DNA from: Agromyces sp. Soil535
GTDB taxonomy: Bacteria; Actinomycetota; Actinomycetes; Actinomycetales; Microbacteriaceae
DNA length: 64,000 nucleotides
Assembly: GCF_001428255.1 (NCBI RefSeq)
Contig: NZ_LMRW01000026.1
Span: forward strand, 57,512 to 121,511
Direction of reading: 5' to 3'
Below the pieces are notes generated by a model. That model did no database searches. It had not been told where the DNA came from and saw nothing but the letters and a program-made list of their open reading frames with translations. Positions within the stretch are counted from its first letter, which is position 1; each line of letters starts with the position of its first letter. The position numbers and the translations under genes are program-made. This document shows, piece after piece, positions 26,602 to 35,052 of the stretch.

Positions 26602-29139
26602 CTAGAGGCGCACGACCTCGGTGACGCGCACGACCGCGGCGCCCTCCTCCGCGGATGCCTCCAGGTCGACCTCCGCGCGGATCCGCCAGTCGTGGTCGCC
26701 GGCCGGGTCGTCGATGGTCTGTTCGACCCTCCAGGTGCCGGACGCGGCATCCGTCTCATCGATCGTGACGAGCCGCGGCGACCGGGCGGCGGGTCCCGTG
26801 CCGATGTCGTCGTGCTCGGCGTAGTACCGGTCGAGCGCGTCGGGCCATCCGGCGTCGGGATCGAGCTCGGCGAGCTCGGCGTCGCGCTCGAGCGCGGCGA
26901 GCTGCACGCGCCGGAACAGCTCGTTGCGCACGAGCACCGTGAACGCCCGGCGGTTGGTCACGACCGACGGCGGTGCGGGCGGCACGACCGGCGCCTCGTC
27001 CTCGGGAAGATGGCTCGTCGGGTCGACGAGCTCGTTCCACTCGTCGACGAGGCTCGAGTCGACCTGCCGGACGAGCTCTCCGAGCCACTCGATGAGGTCG
27101 AGCAGCTCCTCGTCCTTCGCCTCGCTGGGCACGGTCTGCCGGATCGCCCTGAACGCGTCGGAGAGGTAGCGCAGCACGAGCCCCTCGCTGCGGGCGAGCT
27201 GGTAGAACGACACGTATTCCCCGAACGACATGCTGCGCTCGAACATGTCGCGCACGACCGCCTTCGGGCTGAGCTCGAAGTCTCGCACCCACGGCTGGCT
27301 CGACGCGAACGTCTCGAACGACTGGGTGAGCAGCTCGTCGAGCGGCTTCGGCCAGGTCACCTCCTCGAGCGCCTCCATGCGCTGCTCGTACTCGACGCCG
27401 TCCTGCTTCATCGCGGCGACCGCCTCGCCGCGGGCCCTGTACTGCTGCTGCGAGAGGATGGGGCGGGGATCGTCGAGCGTCGACTCGATGACGCTCACGA
27501 CGTCGAGCGCGTAGTGGCCGGTGCCGATTCCCGTGCCTGGAGCGGCGTCGGGGTCGAGCAGCTCGATCGCGGCGAGCGCGAACGGCGAGAGCGGCTGGTT
27601 GAGCGCGAAGTTCGGCTGGAGGTCGACGGTGAGGCGGAGGTCGGCGAGCCGCCCCGGCGCCGACGGGCGGAGGAGCTCGACCACGCCCGCGTCGCGGAGG
27701 GTGCGGAGGATCTCGAGGGCGCGTCGCGCGAGCTCGAACCGGCGGGCACGCGGCTCGTGGTTGTCGAAGCAGAGCGAGCGGATGCCGCGCGCGACGTCGC
27801 CGCCGCGTCCGATCACGTTGATCAGCATCGCCGCCGTGAGCTTCAGCTGCGGCACCAGCGGCTCGGGCTCGGCCGCGACGAGACGCTCGAACGACCCCTC
27901 GCCCCATGTGACGAACCCGGCGGCGGGCTTCTTGCGCACGATCTTCTTCAGCTTCTTGGGATCGTCGCCCGCCTTGCGGACGGCGGCCTCGTTCTCGATC
28001 TCGTGGTCGGGCGCGAGCACGACCACGGTGCCCGCGGTGTCGTAGCCGGCGCGACCTGCGCGCCCCGCGATCTGGTGGAACTCGCGGGCGGAGAGCTGCC
28101 GCGTCCGCTGCCCGTCGTACTTGGAGAGCGCCGTGATGAGCACCGTGCGGATCGGCACGTTGATGCCGACGCCGAGCGTGTCGGTGCCGCAGATCACGCG
28201 GAGGAGCCCGCGCTGCGCGAGCGTCTCGACGAGCCGCCGGTAGCGCGGCAGCATGCCGGCGTGGTGCACGCCGATACCCGCCCGCACGAGCCGGGAGAGC
28301 GTCTTGCCGAAGCCGGTGGTGAAGCGGAATCCGCCGATCGCGTCGGCGATCTCGTCGCGCTGCTCGCGGGTCACGACGCGGATCGACGAGAGCGCCTGGG
28401 CCCGCTCCATCGCTGCGGCCTGCGAGAAGTGCACGATGTAGACGGGCGCCTGCCGCGTCTCCATGAGCTCCTCGACGGTCTCCTGCACCGGGGTCTTCGC
28501 GTACGAGAAGTGCAGCGGCACGGGGCGGTCGACGCCCGTGACCCGCGCGGTCTCGCGGCCTGTGCGACGCGTGAGGTCCGACGCGATGCCGGCCACGTCG
28601 CCGAGCGTCGCCGACATGAGGATGAACTGCGCGCGCGTGAGCGTGATGAGCGGCACCTGCCACGCCCAGCCCCGGTCGGGGTCGCCGTAGTAGTGGAACT
28701 CGTCCATGACGACCTGGTCGACCGCGGCATCCGGCCCGTGACGGAGGGCGAGGTTGGCGAGGATCTCGGCCGTGCAGCAGATGATCGGGGCATCCGGATT
28801 CACCGAACTGTCGCCCGTTACCATGCCCACGTGCTGCGCGCCAAAGATGTCGACGAGCTGGAAGAACTTCTCGCTCACGAGTGCCTTGATGGGCGCCGTG
28901 TAGTAGCTGCGCCCGCCACTGGCGACGGATGCCGCGTGCGCCGCGACCGCGACGAGCGACTTGCCCGTGCCCGTCGGCGTCGAGAGGATCACGTTCGCGC
29001 CCGACACGATCTCGATGATCGCCTCGTCCTGCGCGGGGTAGAGGGAGAAGCCGCGGCCGTCGGCCCAGTCGACGAAGGCGTCGTACATCGCGTCGGCGTC
29101 GTAGGGGCGCGGGGCGAGGTCGGGAAGCGACTGGGGCAT
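26602..29139 (-). CDS. Superfamily 2 DEAD/DEAH-box RNA-type helicase (DUF3516 group)
   Basis: This protein of about 845 residues is a Ski2-like helicase. Walker A is STPTGTGKS near residue 55, the motif II region is VVMDEFHYYGDP, motif III is MSATLGDVAG, and the C-terminal RecA lobe includes GTDTLGVGINVP and QIAGRAGRAGYDT. The long C-terminal half (about 400-845) is the helical DUF3516 region found in actinobacterial members, which are thought to act on RNA. The start MPQSLPDLAP fits the beginning of the homologous region; the SD is weak. It converges with the EamA gene across the 36-bp repeats and is divergent from the GH35 gene. Confidence 0.88.
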   Translation of the reverse strand: MPQSLPDLAPRPYDADAMYDAFVDWADGRGFSLYPAQDEAIIEIVSGANVILSTPTGTGKSLVAVAAHAASVASGGRSYYTAPIKALVSEKFFQLVDIFGAQHVGMVTGDSSVNPDAPIICCTAEILANLALRHGPDAAVDQVVMDEFHYYGDPDRGWAWQVPLITLTRAQFILMSATLGDVAGIASDLTRRTGRETARVTGVDRPVPLHFSYAKTPVQETVEELMETRQAPVYIVHFSQAAAMERAQALSSIRVVTREQRDEIADAIGGFRFTTGFGKTLSRLVRAGIGVHHAGMLPRYRRLVETLAQRGLLRVICGTDTLGVGINVPIRTVLITALSKYDGQRTRQLSAREFHQIAGRAGRAGYDTAGTVVVLAPDHEIENEAAVRKAGDDPKKLKKIVRKKPAAGFVTWGEGSFERLVAAEPEPLVPQLKLTAAMLINVIGRGGDVARGIRSLCFDNHEPRARRFELARRALEILRTLRDAGVVELLRPSAPGRLADLRLTVDLQPNFALNQPLSPFALAAIELLDPDAAPGTGIGTGHYALDVVSVIESTLDDPRPILSQQQYRARGEAVAAMKQDGVEYEQRMEALEEVTWPKPLDELLTQSFETFASSQPWVRDFELSPKAVVRDMFERSMSFGEYVSFYQLARSEGLVLRYLSDAFRAIRQTVPSEAKDEELLDLIEWLGELVRQVDSSLVDEWNELVDPTSHLPEDEAPVVPPAPPSVVTNRRAFTVLVRNELFRRVQLAALERDAELAELDPDAGWPDALDRYYAEHDDIGTGPAARSPRLVTIDETDAASGTWRVEQTIDDPAGDHDWRIRAEVDLEASAEEGAAVVRVTEVVRL

Positions 29140-29222
29140 CCGTCCGAGTCTGTCACGGGCGAAGCGCCCGACCGCGCCTGTGGTAGAACTGGGAGCGCAC
29201 ACAGTCGAAGGAGCAGCCCGTC

Positions 29223-31616
29223 GTGACCCTCGCCCCGCCGCCCGCCGAGCCGACCGCGACGGCGAACGCGTCGACCGCGACGAACCCGCTCACCGCCACG
29301 ACGAACCCGCTGACCGCGACCCACCGCCCGCACGACCGGCCGCTCGCACGCCCCGCGATGAGCAACGCGATCGACCGGCACGATCGCTTCGCGCTCACGA
29401 ACCGCTATGTCGAGGTCGACGGCCGGCCTGCGATCCCGGTATCGGGCGAACTCCACTACAGCCGCGTCCCGCGCGCCGAATGGGAGGAACGGCTGCGGCT
29501 CATGCGCTCGGGCGGCGTCACCGCCGTGGCCACGTACGTGTTCTGGAACCACCACGAGCCCGAACCTGGGCGCCGCGACTTCCACGGCGGGCTCGACGTC
29601 GCCGCGTTCGTGGCCCTCTGCGCGCGAGTCGGACTCGACGTCGTGCTGCGCATCGGCCCGTGGGCGCACGGCGAGGTACGCAACGGCGGCTTCCCCGACT
29701 GGGTGCAGCACGCGCCGGTCGGGCACCGCACCGACGACCCCGCCTACCTCGCCCTCGTCGACGAGTGGTTCGCCGCGCTGGGCGCCGAGCTCGCACCGCT
29801 CTGCGGACCGACGAGCAGGGTCATCGCGATCCAGCTCGAGAACGAGCTCTACGACCAGCCCGGCCACCTCGTGACGCTGAAGGCGATGGCGCGCCGTCAC
29901 GGGCTGACCGCCCCCGTCTACACCGCGACCGCGTGGGGCGGCGCCGACCTGCCCGCGGGCGAGGTGCTCCCCCTCTACGGGGGCTACGGCGACGGGTTCT
30001 GGGTCGACGTCGACCAGCCGTGGGACACCACATTCCGCGAGCACTTCTTCTTCTCGCACACCTGGGACGATCCGGGGATCGGCGCCGACCTGCGCGACCA
30101 TCCGGGCATCGGGCGGCAGGTCACGGCATCGAGGGTGCCGTCCCCCGACTTCCCCGCCGCCACCTGCGAGCTGGGCGGTGGGATGGCCACCGCGTACCAT
30201 CGCCGCCCACTCCTCGGTGCGCGCGACATCGCCGCCGTCGCCCAGAACAAGATCGGCAACGGCTCGGGCTGGCAGGGCTACTACATGTACGCGGGCGGCG
30301 TGAATCCCCGCCCGGGGCTCCAGGAGTCGCAGGCGACCGGCTACCCGAACGACCTGCCGGGGTTCGACTACGACTTCCACGCGCCGATCGGGGCCGCAGG
30401 CGTGCTCGCCGGGAGTCACGCCGAGCTGCGTCGCCAGCACGCGTTCCTCGCCGCGTTCGGCGAGCGACTCGCCGACATGCCCTCGACGCTGCCCGACGTG
30501 CTGCCGGCGGGCGTCGACGACGCCGAGACGCTGCGGTGGGCCATCCGCTCCGACGGCGCGACGGCCTGGGTGTTCGTCACGTGGCAGCAGCCCCATGCGC
30601 CGCTCGACACGTTCCGCGGCGCGCGCTTCGCCGTGCGTCTCGGCGACGAGACGGTCACGCTGCCGCACGCGCCGGTCGACGTGCCGGTCGGCACGATCGC
30701 GCACTGGCCGGTCAACCTCGAGCTCGGTGGCGTGCGCCTGCGCTGGGCCACGGCCTCGCCGCTGACCGTGCTCGGCCAGGCCGAGCGGCCGACGCTCGTG
30801 GTGGTCGCCGGGCCTGGCATCCCGGTCGAGCTGGCGGCCGACGGGGCCACGGCGACGGATGCCGCGGGCGCGGTGCGCGAGACGGCGCCCGGCGTGTTCG
30901 TGGTCGACGCCGACGAGCCGCGCCGGGTCGACGTTTTGCAGGGCGACGCCCGCCTGCCCGTGCTCGTGCTGCCCGCGGCATGCGCCGCGGAGCTCTGGGT
31001 GCTCGACGGGCCGAACGGACGCCGTCTGCTGCGCTGCGCGGCGCCGGTGCACGTCGAGGCCGACGGCCGGATCGCGGTGCGGTCGTCGGCGCGGCCGCGG
31101 GTGCTGGAATACGACCCGGATGCCGCGGCGTTCGTGCCGATCGCCGTCGACGCACCCGGCGTCGGCGTCGACGTGGCGCTCGAGCCGGTGCCCGGCGCGG
31201 TCGGCGAGGCCCCGCCTGCGGGCTACGGCGCGCGCGCCGGACGCGCCGCCGCCCCGAACGCCGACGCGATCGCGCGGCACGGCACGACGTGGACCTTCAC
31301 CGTGCTGGAGGCCGCTCCCGGCCGACGCGTGCTGCACGTCGACTGGGCTGGCGACGTCGCCGTGCTCGAGGTCGACGGACGCGTGGTGCTCGACCGGTTC
31401 TGGGACGGCACGACGTGGACCATCGGACTCGACGCACTTGCGGTGGCGCCCGGCGCCGAGCTCACGCTGCGGATCGTCCCGCTGCATCCCGGCGCGGCCG
31501 TGCACCTGCCCACCGAGGCGGAGCGACGCCGACGCGCCGTGGACGGATCGCTCGTCGCCCTCGATGAGGTGCGGCTCGTGAGCTCGCCGCTCTGGCGCGA
31601 GGTGGAGACCGGGTAG
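29223..31616 (+). CDS. GH35 beta-galactosidase
   Basis: This 797-residue family 35 enzyme removes beta-galactosyl residues. The GTG start has GAAGGAG 9 bases upstream. The first 45 residues are a low-complexity tail with repeated NPLTAT; the conserved catalytic domain begins near residue 50, and an internal ATG there (MSNAIDRHD) lacks an SD. Catalytic motifs are YVFWNHHEPEPG near 105-116, the acid/base Glu about 208 in QLENELYDQ, and the nucleophile Glu about 316 in TCELGGGM. Beta-sandwich domains fill the C-terminal half. No signal peptide is visible. It stands alone, away from the GH42 locus but probably in the same diet. Confidence 0.9.
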   Translation: MTLAPPPAEPTATANASTATNPLTATTNPLTATHRPHDRPLARPAMSNAIDRHDRFALTNRYVEVDGRPAIPVSGELHYSRVPRAEWEERLRLMRSGGVTAVATYVFWNHHEPEPGRRDFHGGLDVAAFVALCARVGLDVVLRIGPWAHGEVRNGGFPDWVQHAPVGHRTDDPAYLALVDEWFAALGAELAPLCGPTSRVIAIQLENELYDQPGHLVTLKAMARRHGLTAPVYTATAWGGADLPAGEVLPLYGGYGDGFWVDVDQPWDTTFREHFFFSHTWDDPGIGADLRDHPGIGRQVTASRVPSPDFPAATCELGGGMATAYHRRPLLGARDIAAVAQNKIGNGSGWQGYYMYAGGVNPRPGLQESQATGYPNDLPGFDYDFHAPIGAAGVLAGSHAELRRQHAFLAAFGERLADMPSTLPDVLPAGVDDAETLRWAIRSDGATAWVFVTWQQPHAPLDTFRGARFAVRLGDETVTLPHAPVDVPVGTIAHWPVNLELGGVRLRWATASPLTVLGQAERPTLVVVAGPGIPVELAADGATATDAAGAVRETAPGVFVVDADEPRRVDVLQGDARLPVLVLPAACAAELWVLDGPNGRRLLRCAAPVHVEADGRIAVRSSARPRVLEYDPDAAAFVPIAVDAPGVGVDVALEPVPGAVGEAPPAGYGARAGRAAAPNADAIARHGTTWTFTVLEAAPGRRVLHVDWAGDVAVLEVDGRVVLDRFWDGTTWTIGLDALAVAPGAELTLRIVPLHPGAAVHLPTEAERRRRAVDGSLVALDEVRLVSSPLWREVETG

Positions 31617-31722
31617 CGAGCGCCCTGCGGTGTCGCGTCCGGTCCCTCAGCCGTGAGGCGCGAAGGCGCTCCAGAGCCGGGCCAGCGAATCGCGCTCGGC
31701 GATCGGTCGATTTGTCAGCAGG

Positions 31723-32430
31723 TCAACTTGTCAACGACAAGGTCGCCTCGCCGAACGCAGCGGATGCCGCCGGCGCGGTCACGACGATCTCGGGGCCGCC
31801 CGAAGGCGACCACGTGATCGTGCCGTGCTCGAAGCATCCGCTCATCACGCCCGTCGCATCGACGACGACGTCGGCGACCGGGACGCCGAGCGGCGACCGC
31901 TCCCAGCCGAGCAGCGCCCAGATGTCTCGGACCATGCCGTGCACGATCGCAGCGCCGTGCCGCGTGGTCCAGTAGATCGACGCGCCTTCGAAGTGGGCGA
32001 AGCCGCCGTCGGCGCGACCCATCGCGGTCCGCCGGGATGCACCGACGAGTCGCTGCTCGTCGCCGGTGGGCAGGCCGAGGTACGAGGCCTCGCCGCCCGC
32101 CTCGAGCCACCGCGCGGCGATCTCGCCGTGCACCTCATGCGCTCCCGTGCGCTCCGACCAGTACACGGAGCCGTGCTCGTACACGCGGCGGTAGACGTCG
32201 GCGTCGCCGACCCGGGTGTGCAGCGACACGGCCTCGCCGAGCCACGTGTGCTCGGCGCGCTTGGCACTGATGGCGGGCACGGCCAGCAGCAGTCGGTAGT
32301 CCGGGTCGTAGCGCACCGCCGTGCGGAAGTCCGACCAGCTCACGGCTCGGTCGAGGCGCTTCGGCAGGAGGCCGGCGCGCGCGGGGTGTGACTGGGTCAT
32401 CCGCGCGGGTCGCGTCATCCGCTGGTCCAT
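31723..32430 (-). CDS. LGFP-repeat protein without an obvious signal peptide
   Basis: This 235-residue protein contains about three LGFP-type repeats of roughly 50 residues, with the pattern LGLPTGDE, FAHFEGASIYWTTRHGAAIVHG and SPLGVPVADVV, ending TWSPSGGPEIVV. LGFP repeats are known from mycolic-acid-bacterium cell-wall proteins and many actinobacterial secreted enzymes, where they may bind the envelope. The N-terminus (MDQRMTRPARMTQSHPARAG) is basic but has no hydrophobic core, so export is not evident. GGAG lies 6 bases before ATG. A 210-bp leader with strong predicted RNA structure precedes it. It has no enzyme domain. Confidence 0.75.
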   Translation of the reverse strand: MDQRMTRPARMTQSHPARAGLLPKRLDRAVSWSDFRTAVRYDPDYRLLLAVPAISAKRAEHTWLGEAVSLHTRVGDADVYRRVYEHGSVYWSERTGAHEVHGEIAARWLEAGGEASYLGLPTGDEQRLVGASRRTAMGRADGGFAHFEGASIYWTTRHGAAIVHGMVRDIWALLGWERSPLGVPVADVVVDATGVMSGCFEHGTITWSPSGGPEIVVTAPAASAAFGEATLSLTS

Positions 32431-32476
32431 GGGGTGCTCCGCTCATCGTCCGGGTGTCGCCCGGAAGGTCCGCCCG

Positions 32477-32598
32477 CCGATCCGGGGAGGAAATGGGGGA
32501 AGCCGGCCCGCACCAGGTTCGGGGACGAGGTGCTGACCGGCTATCCGATCACCTGCCGCGGTGACAGTTCCCCCTGCGGTCCGCGGTCCGGCGATCGG
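32477..32598 (-). promoter_or_regulatory. Candidate structured RNA leader (three-way junction) of the LGFP gene
   Basis: The core at 32495-32574 folds as a three-way junction. P1 is GGGGGAA/TTCCCCC (32495-32501 with 32568-32574). P2 is GCCGG/CCGGC (32502-32506 with 32537-32541) continued by GCACC/GGTGC (32510-32514 with 32529-32533). P3 is TCACC/GGTGA (32549-32553 with 32560-32564). An outer stem CCGATC/GATCGG (32477-32482 with 32593-32598) could enclose it. It lies about 50 bp upstream of the LGFP start. It matches no riboswitch or small-RNA consensus that I recognise. Strand is inferred from the downstream gene. Confidence 0.4.
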
Positions 32599-32602
32599 TT
32601 CC

Positions 32603-32617
32603 CACGCTACGAGCGTG
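32603..32617 (-). terminator. Short hairpin after the TetR gene
   Basis: CACGCT (32603-32608) and AGCGTG (32612-32617) form a 6-bp stem with a 3-base loop, 24 bp past the TetR stop. It is a modest terminator candidate. Confidence 0.4.
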
Positions 32618-32640
32618 TGGCACCGCGGGCATCAGGGCTA

Positions 32641-33291
32641 TCACTGAACTTCCGCCCCACGACCGGCGGATGCAGCGGGGTCGGCTGGTCGGGTCTGCTC
32701 GGATGCCGCGGCGTCGACCGCGTCGCGCGCGAGGGCCGTGATCGAGGCGACGAGCGTGGCGCGACGCCGTGCCGCGCGGTCGGGACCGTCGCCGACGAGG
32801 AACGCGTCGAGGTGCCCGAGCACCGGCCAGGCGTTCACGAGCGAGACGATCGTGAGGAGCAGCTCGCCGGCCGTGGCACGGTCGACCCCGGGGAGGAGCT
32901 CTCGGAAGCGCTCGACCTTCTCGTCGTGGTAGGCCGCCCTGGCCGAGTCGGCCGACGTGGCCGCGCCGCGCTCGAGGCCCTCCCAGAACACGAGCCGCGG
33001 GATGACGTCGTCGGCGAGATGGTGGTCGAAGAGGCGCCCCGCGTAGTCGCCCGCCGCCTCTGGCCCCACGCCACGCATGGGCACCTCGTCCATGGAGGCG
33101 CGCAGGCGCGTCGCGAGCACGATGGCGAAGAGGTCGTCCTTCTTGCCGAAGTACTGGTAGATGCGCTCCTTGTTGACGCCGGCGGTGGCGGCGATGCGGT
33201 CGATGCGTGCGCCGGCGAGGCCGTGCGCGCTGAACTCCGCCGTCGCGGCGTCGAGGAGCCGTTGCTTCGTGCGCTCGGTATCCCAGGCCAT
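32641..33291 (-). CDS. TetR-family transcriptional repressor
   Basis: This 216-residue regulator has the TetR DNA-binding domain at residues 5-55 (RLLDAATAEFSAHGLAGARI, IAATAGVNKERIYQYFGKKD) and an all-helical ligand domain after it. The ATG lies exactly 6 bases after TAGACT, so the mRNA is probably leaderless. It is divergent from a small membrane protein gene. Two CAACCAT-NNAGTTG palindromes fill the 98-bp space, one between the -35 and -10 of its own promoter, so it should repress both genes. The ligand is unknown. Confidence 0.92.
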   Translation of the reverse strand: MAWDTERTKQRLLDAATAEFSAHGLAGARIDRIAATAGVNKERIYQYFGKKDDLFAIVLATRLRASMDEVPMRGVGPEAAGDYAGRLFDHHLADDVIPRLVFWEGLERGAATSADSARAAYHDEKVERFRELLPGVDRATAGELLLTIVSLVNAWPVLGHLDAFLVGDGPDRAARRRATLVASITALARDAVDAAASEQTRPADPAASAGRGAEVQ

Positions 33292-33297
33292 GGCCCC

Positions 33298-33303
33298 AGT
33301 CTA
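33298..33303 (-). promoter_or_regulatory. Leaderless -10 box of the TetR gene
   Basis: TAGACT on the minus strand ends 6 bases before the ATG. The upstream palindrome at 33312-33325 lies in the spacer and -35 region. Confidence 0.65.
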
Positions 33304-33311
33304 GCAATTTC

Positions 33312-33325
33312 CAACCATATAGTTG
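33312..33325. promoter_or_regulatory. TetR operator 1
   Basis: The 14-bp dyad CAACCATATAGTTG has CAAC/GTTG arms. It overlaps the spacer of the tetR promoter and the TTGCTT -35 candidate of the divergent gene. Confidence 0.8.
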
Positions 33326-33353
33326 CTTTGCGCCATCCGATGTGCTTCAATTA

Positions 33354-33367
33354 CAACCATTCAGTTG
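33354..33367. promoter_or_regulatory. TetR operator 2
   Basis: CAACCATTCAGTTG shares 12 of 14 bases with operator 1 and lies 42 bp from it, centre to centre (four turns). It sits 22 bp before the start of the small membrane protein gene. Confidence 0.8.
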
Positions 33368-33389
33368 GAAATGACCACGAGGAATCCCA

Positions 33390-33722
33390 ATGACCACCCC
33401 CACCGCTCCCACCCCCACCGCAACCACCGCCACAACCAGCGCCGCTCCCGCCACCCCCGCCGCCCGCGTCGCCAGCGTCGCGCCGACGCCGCCGTCCGTG
33501 CACGTGCGCGCCGTCATCACATGGCTCGCGATCTTCCCGCTCGTCGCGATCGGCATGATGCTGCTCGCGCCGATCTCGGAGTCGTGGCATCCGGTGCTCC
33601 GCGCGTTCGTCCTCACGCTCGTCGTCGTACCGCTCGCCGTGTACGTCGTCGTGCCGCGGCTGCTGCGCGGCTACGGCGCTCTGCGTCGGCGCCGTGCCAC
33701 GCGTTCGGGGGCGGGTGCTTGA
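33390..33722 (+). CDS. Small membrane protein under TetR control
   Basis: This 110-residue protein has a disordered Thr/Ala/Pro-rich N-terminus of about 38 residues, then two helices (VITWLAIFPLVAIGMMLLAP and AFVLTLVVVPLAVYVVVPRL) with a short loop, and a basic tail. GAGGAATC precedes the ATG. Two-helix proteins of this size beside TetR regulators are common in actinobacteria but uncharacterised. The twin operators in front of it indicate tight repression. A plus-strand promoter TTGCTT (33323-33328), 17 bases, TTCAAT (33346-33351) is plausible. The context suggests a membrane stress function; no direct evidence exists here. Confidence 0.8.
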   Translation: MTTPTAPTPTATTATTSAAPATPAARVASVAPTPPSVHVRAVITWLAIFPLVAIGMMLLAPISESWHPVLRAFVLTLVVVPLAVYVVVPRLLRGYGALRRRRATRSGAGA

Positions 33723-33796
33723 TCCGCCCCTGCGGCGCCCACTGACGTTCGCTCAGGCCGACGCACGCCGGCACGCCGACGACCCAGGAGGACTGC

Positions 33797-34225
33797 ATGC
33801 TGATCGCCCCGGACGCGGGCTCGGAATCGGCGAAGGCACCCGAGGACGGCGTCTTCGACGTCGCCCTCGTGGTGGTGCACGGCATGGGCGACGCCTACAA
33901 GAGCCAGATCCTGCTCGAGTGGGCCGAGCCGATCCTCGAGCGCATGGACTGGCTCGCCCGCGACCGGGTGATCGGCGCCGGCGACGAGCACGGCGTCACC
34001 ATCCACGACTCCGACCTCTCGGGCGACATGCCGATGGTGACGGCCACCGTGCGGTTCCCGAAGCGCCCCGACCCTGCGGCGCCGGATGCCCCGCCCGAGA
34101 CCGTCGAGCGCAGGGTCGCGATCCTCGAGGCCCGCTGGTCGGAGTCGGCCACGTGGGCGAAGCGCTTCCACGGGTGGCGGCCGCCGGCCGCGGCAACAGG
34201 CGGCGCCACGAGCTCCGGCGGCTGA
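33797..34225 (+). CDS. Short protein with an HGMGD alpha/beta-hydrolase-like start
   Basis: This 142-residue protein has a strong AGGAGG site before its ATG, so it is likely expressed. Residues 20-60 (VFDVALVVVHGMGDAYKSQI, LLEWAEPILERMDWLARDR) resemble the first strand and oxyanion region of an alpha/beta hydrolase. From memory this region starts much longer actinobacterial membrane proteins. The similarity continues to ILEARWSES, where those proteins go on with further domains, but this one ends in a Pro/Ala/Gly tail. It may therefore be a shortened paralogue or a remnant. No catalytic triad can be completed in 142 residues. Function unknown. Confidence 0.6.
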   Translation: MLIAPDAGSESAKAPEDGVFDVALVVVHGMGDAYKSQILLEWAEPILERMDWLARDRVIGAGDEHGVTIHDSDLSGDMPMVTATVRFPKRPDPAAPDAPPETVERRVAILEARWSESATWAKRFHGWRPPAAATGGATSSGG

Positions 34226-34228
34226 GCC

Positions 34229-35014
34229 TCAGCCCTCCGTGGGTCCGCCACGCCTCGACGCGCGCAGGGTCGGCCGCAGCACATCCATGGGATCGCCGCC
34301 CGAGAGCACCTCCACGATCGCCTCGACGAGCCGGAACGGCACGAGCGCCACGAGGTGCAGCAGCAGGAAGGGCCCGAGCACGAGGATCGAGCCCGTCAGC
34401 AAGAGCACGAGCGGCGCCAGCGCACCCCACGGCAGCGCGGCGAGCGCGGCGATGGGAATGGCGAGCAGCCACCACGGCTGCCAGATGGCGGCCACGGATG
34501 CCCCGAGCACCACGAGCCCGCCGACGATCACCTGCACGAGCAGCAGCACCCCCGCTGCGCCGTTGAACTCGAGCTCGCGGTCGGCGGCCACCCATCCCCA
34601 CATGAGCCACGACCGCAGCAGCGGGACGCGCTGCTCGCGGAGTGCGGTGCGGAACACCCGGTCGTCCTCGCGTCGCTGGGCGAGCGCCGCCCGGCGGTCG
34701 CCGAGCTCGGAGGCATCCACGGATCGCTCGTCGTGCAGCACCGCGGGCGCCGACTGCCGGCCGTAGCTCGCGATGAAGCTCCACAGCCACATCGGCACCG
34801 ACGCGAGGTCGGTGATGCCGTGCACCCGCGGCTCGCGTTCGTCGGGAGCGGAGTCGGGTCCGCCCGGCGGCCGCGCTGGCACGCGGTAGCGCCGGCCCGA
34901 CACCGGATCCTCGTAGACGAAGGGCGCACGCACGTGGAAGCGGTAGCCGTCGGCGGGGCGCTGGGCGAGCACGAGCTCGTCGAGGGGTCGTCCGTCGTCG
35001 GTGAGGAACGGCAT
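34229..35014 (-). CDS. DUF1353-type protein with membrane helices
   Basis: This 261-residue protein starts MPFLTDDGRPLDELV with GAAGGAG upstream. The N-terminal half (about 1-110) matches the DUF1353 pattern, with YRVPA followed by GITDLASVPMWLWSFIASYG and SAPAVLHD. DUF1353 is thought to be of phage or peptidase-like origin, but its role is unknown. The C-terminal half carries about three hydrophobic helices between residues 145 and 230, an uncommon addition. It converges with the HGMGD gene with only 3 bp between stops and precedes the AEC transporter on its opposite side. I cannot assign a reaction. Confidence 0.65.
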   Translation of the reverse strand: MPFLTDDGRPLDELVLAQRPADGYRFHVRAPFVYEDPVSGRRYRVPARPPGGPDSAPDEREPRVHGITDLASVPMWLWSFIASYGRQSAPAVLHDERSVDASELGDRRAALAQRREDDRVFRTALREQRVPLLRSWLMWGWVAADRELEFNGAAGVLLLVQVIVGGLVVLGASVAAIWQPWWLLAIPIAALAALPWGALAPLVLLLTGSILVLGPFLLLHLVALVPFRLVEAIVEVLSGGDPMDVLRPTLRASRRGGPTEG

Positions 35015-35052
35015 GTGGTCTCCTTCGCTCGCGACCATCCTGCCGTGACCGG

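Noticed and set aside
32495..32574. tRNA gene suggested by a 7-bp closing stem and 80-nt size
   Set aside because: No D-arm/anticodon/T-arm layout, no TTCGA loop in the right place, and the junction has three helices with the wrong spacers.
32431..32640. c-di-AMP (ydaO), TPP, cobalamin riboswitch or signal recognition particle RNA
   Set aside because: None of the conserved boxes I know for these families appears on either strand.
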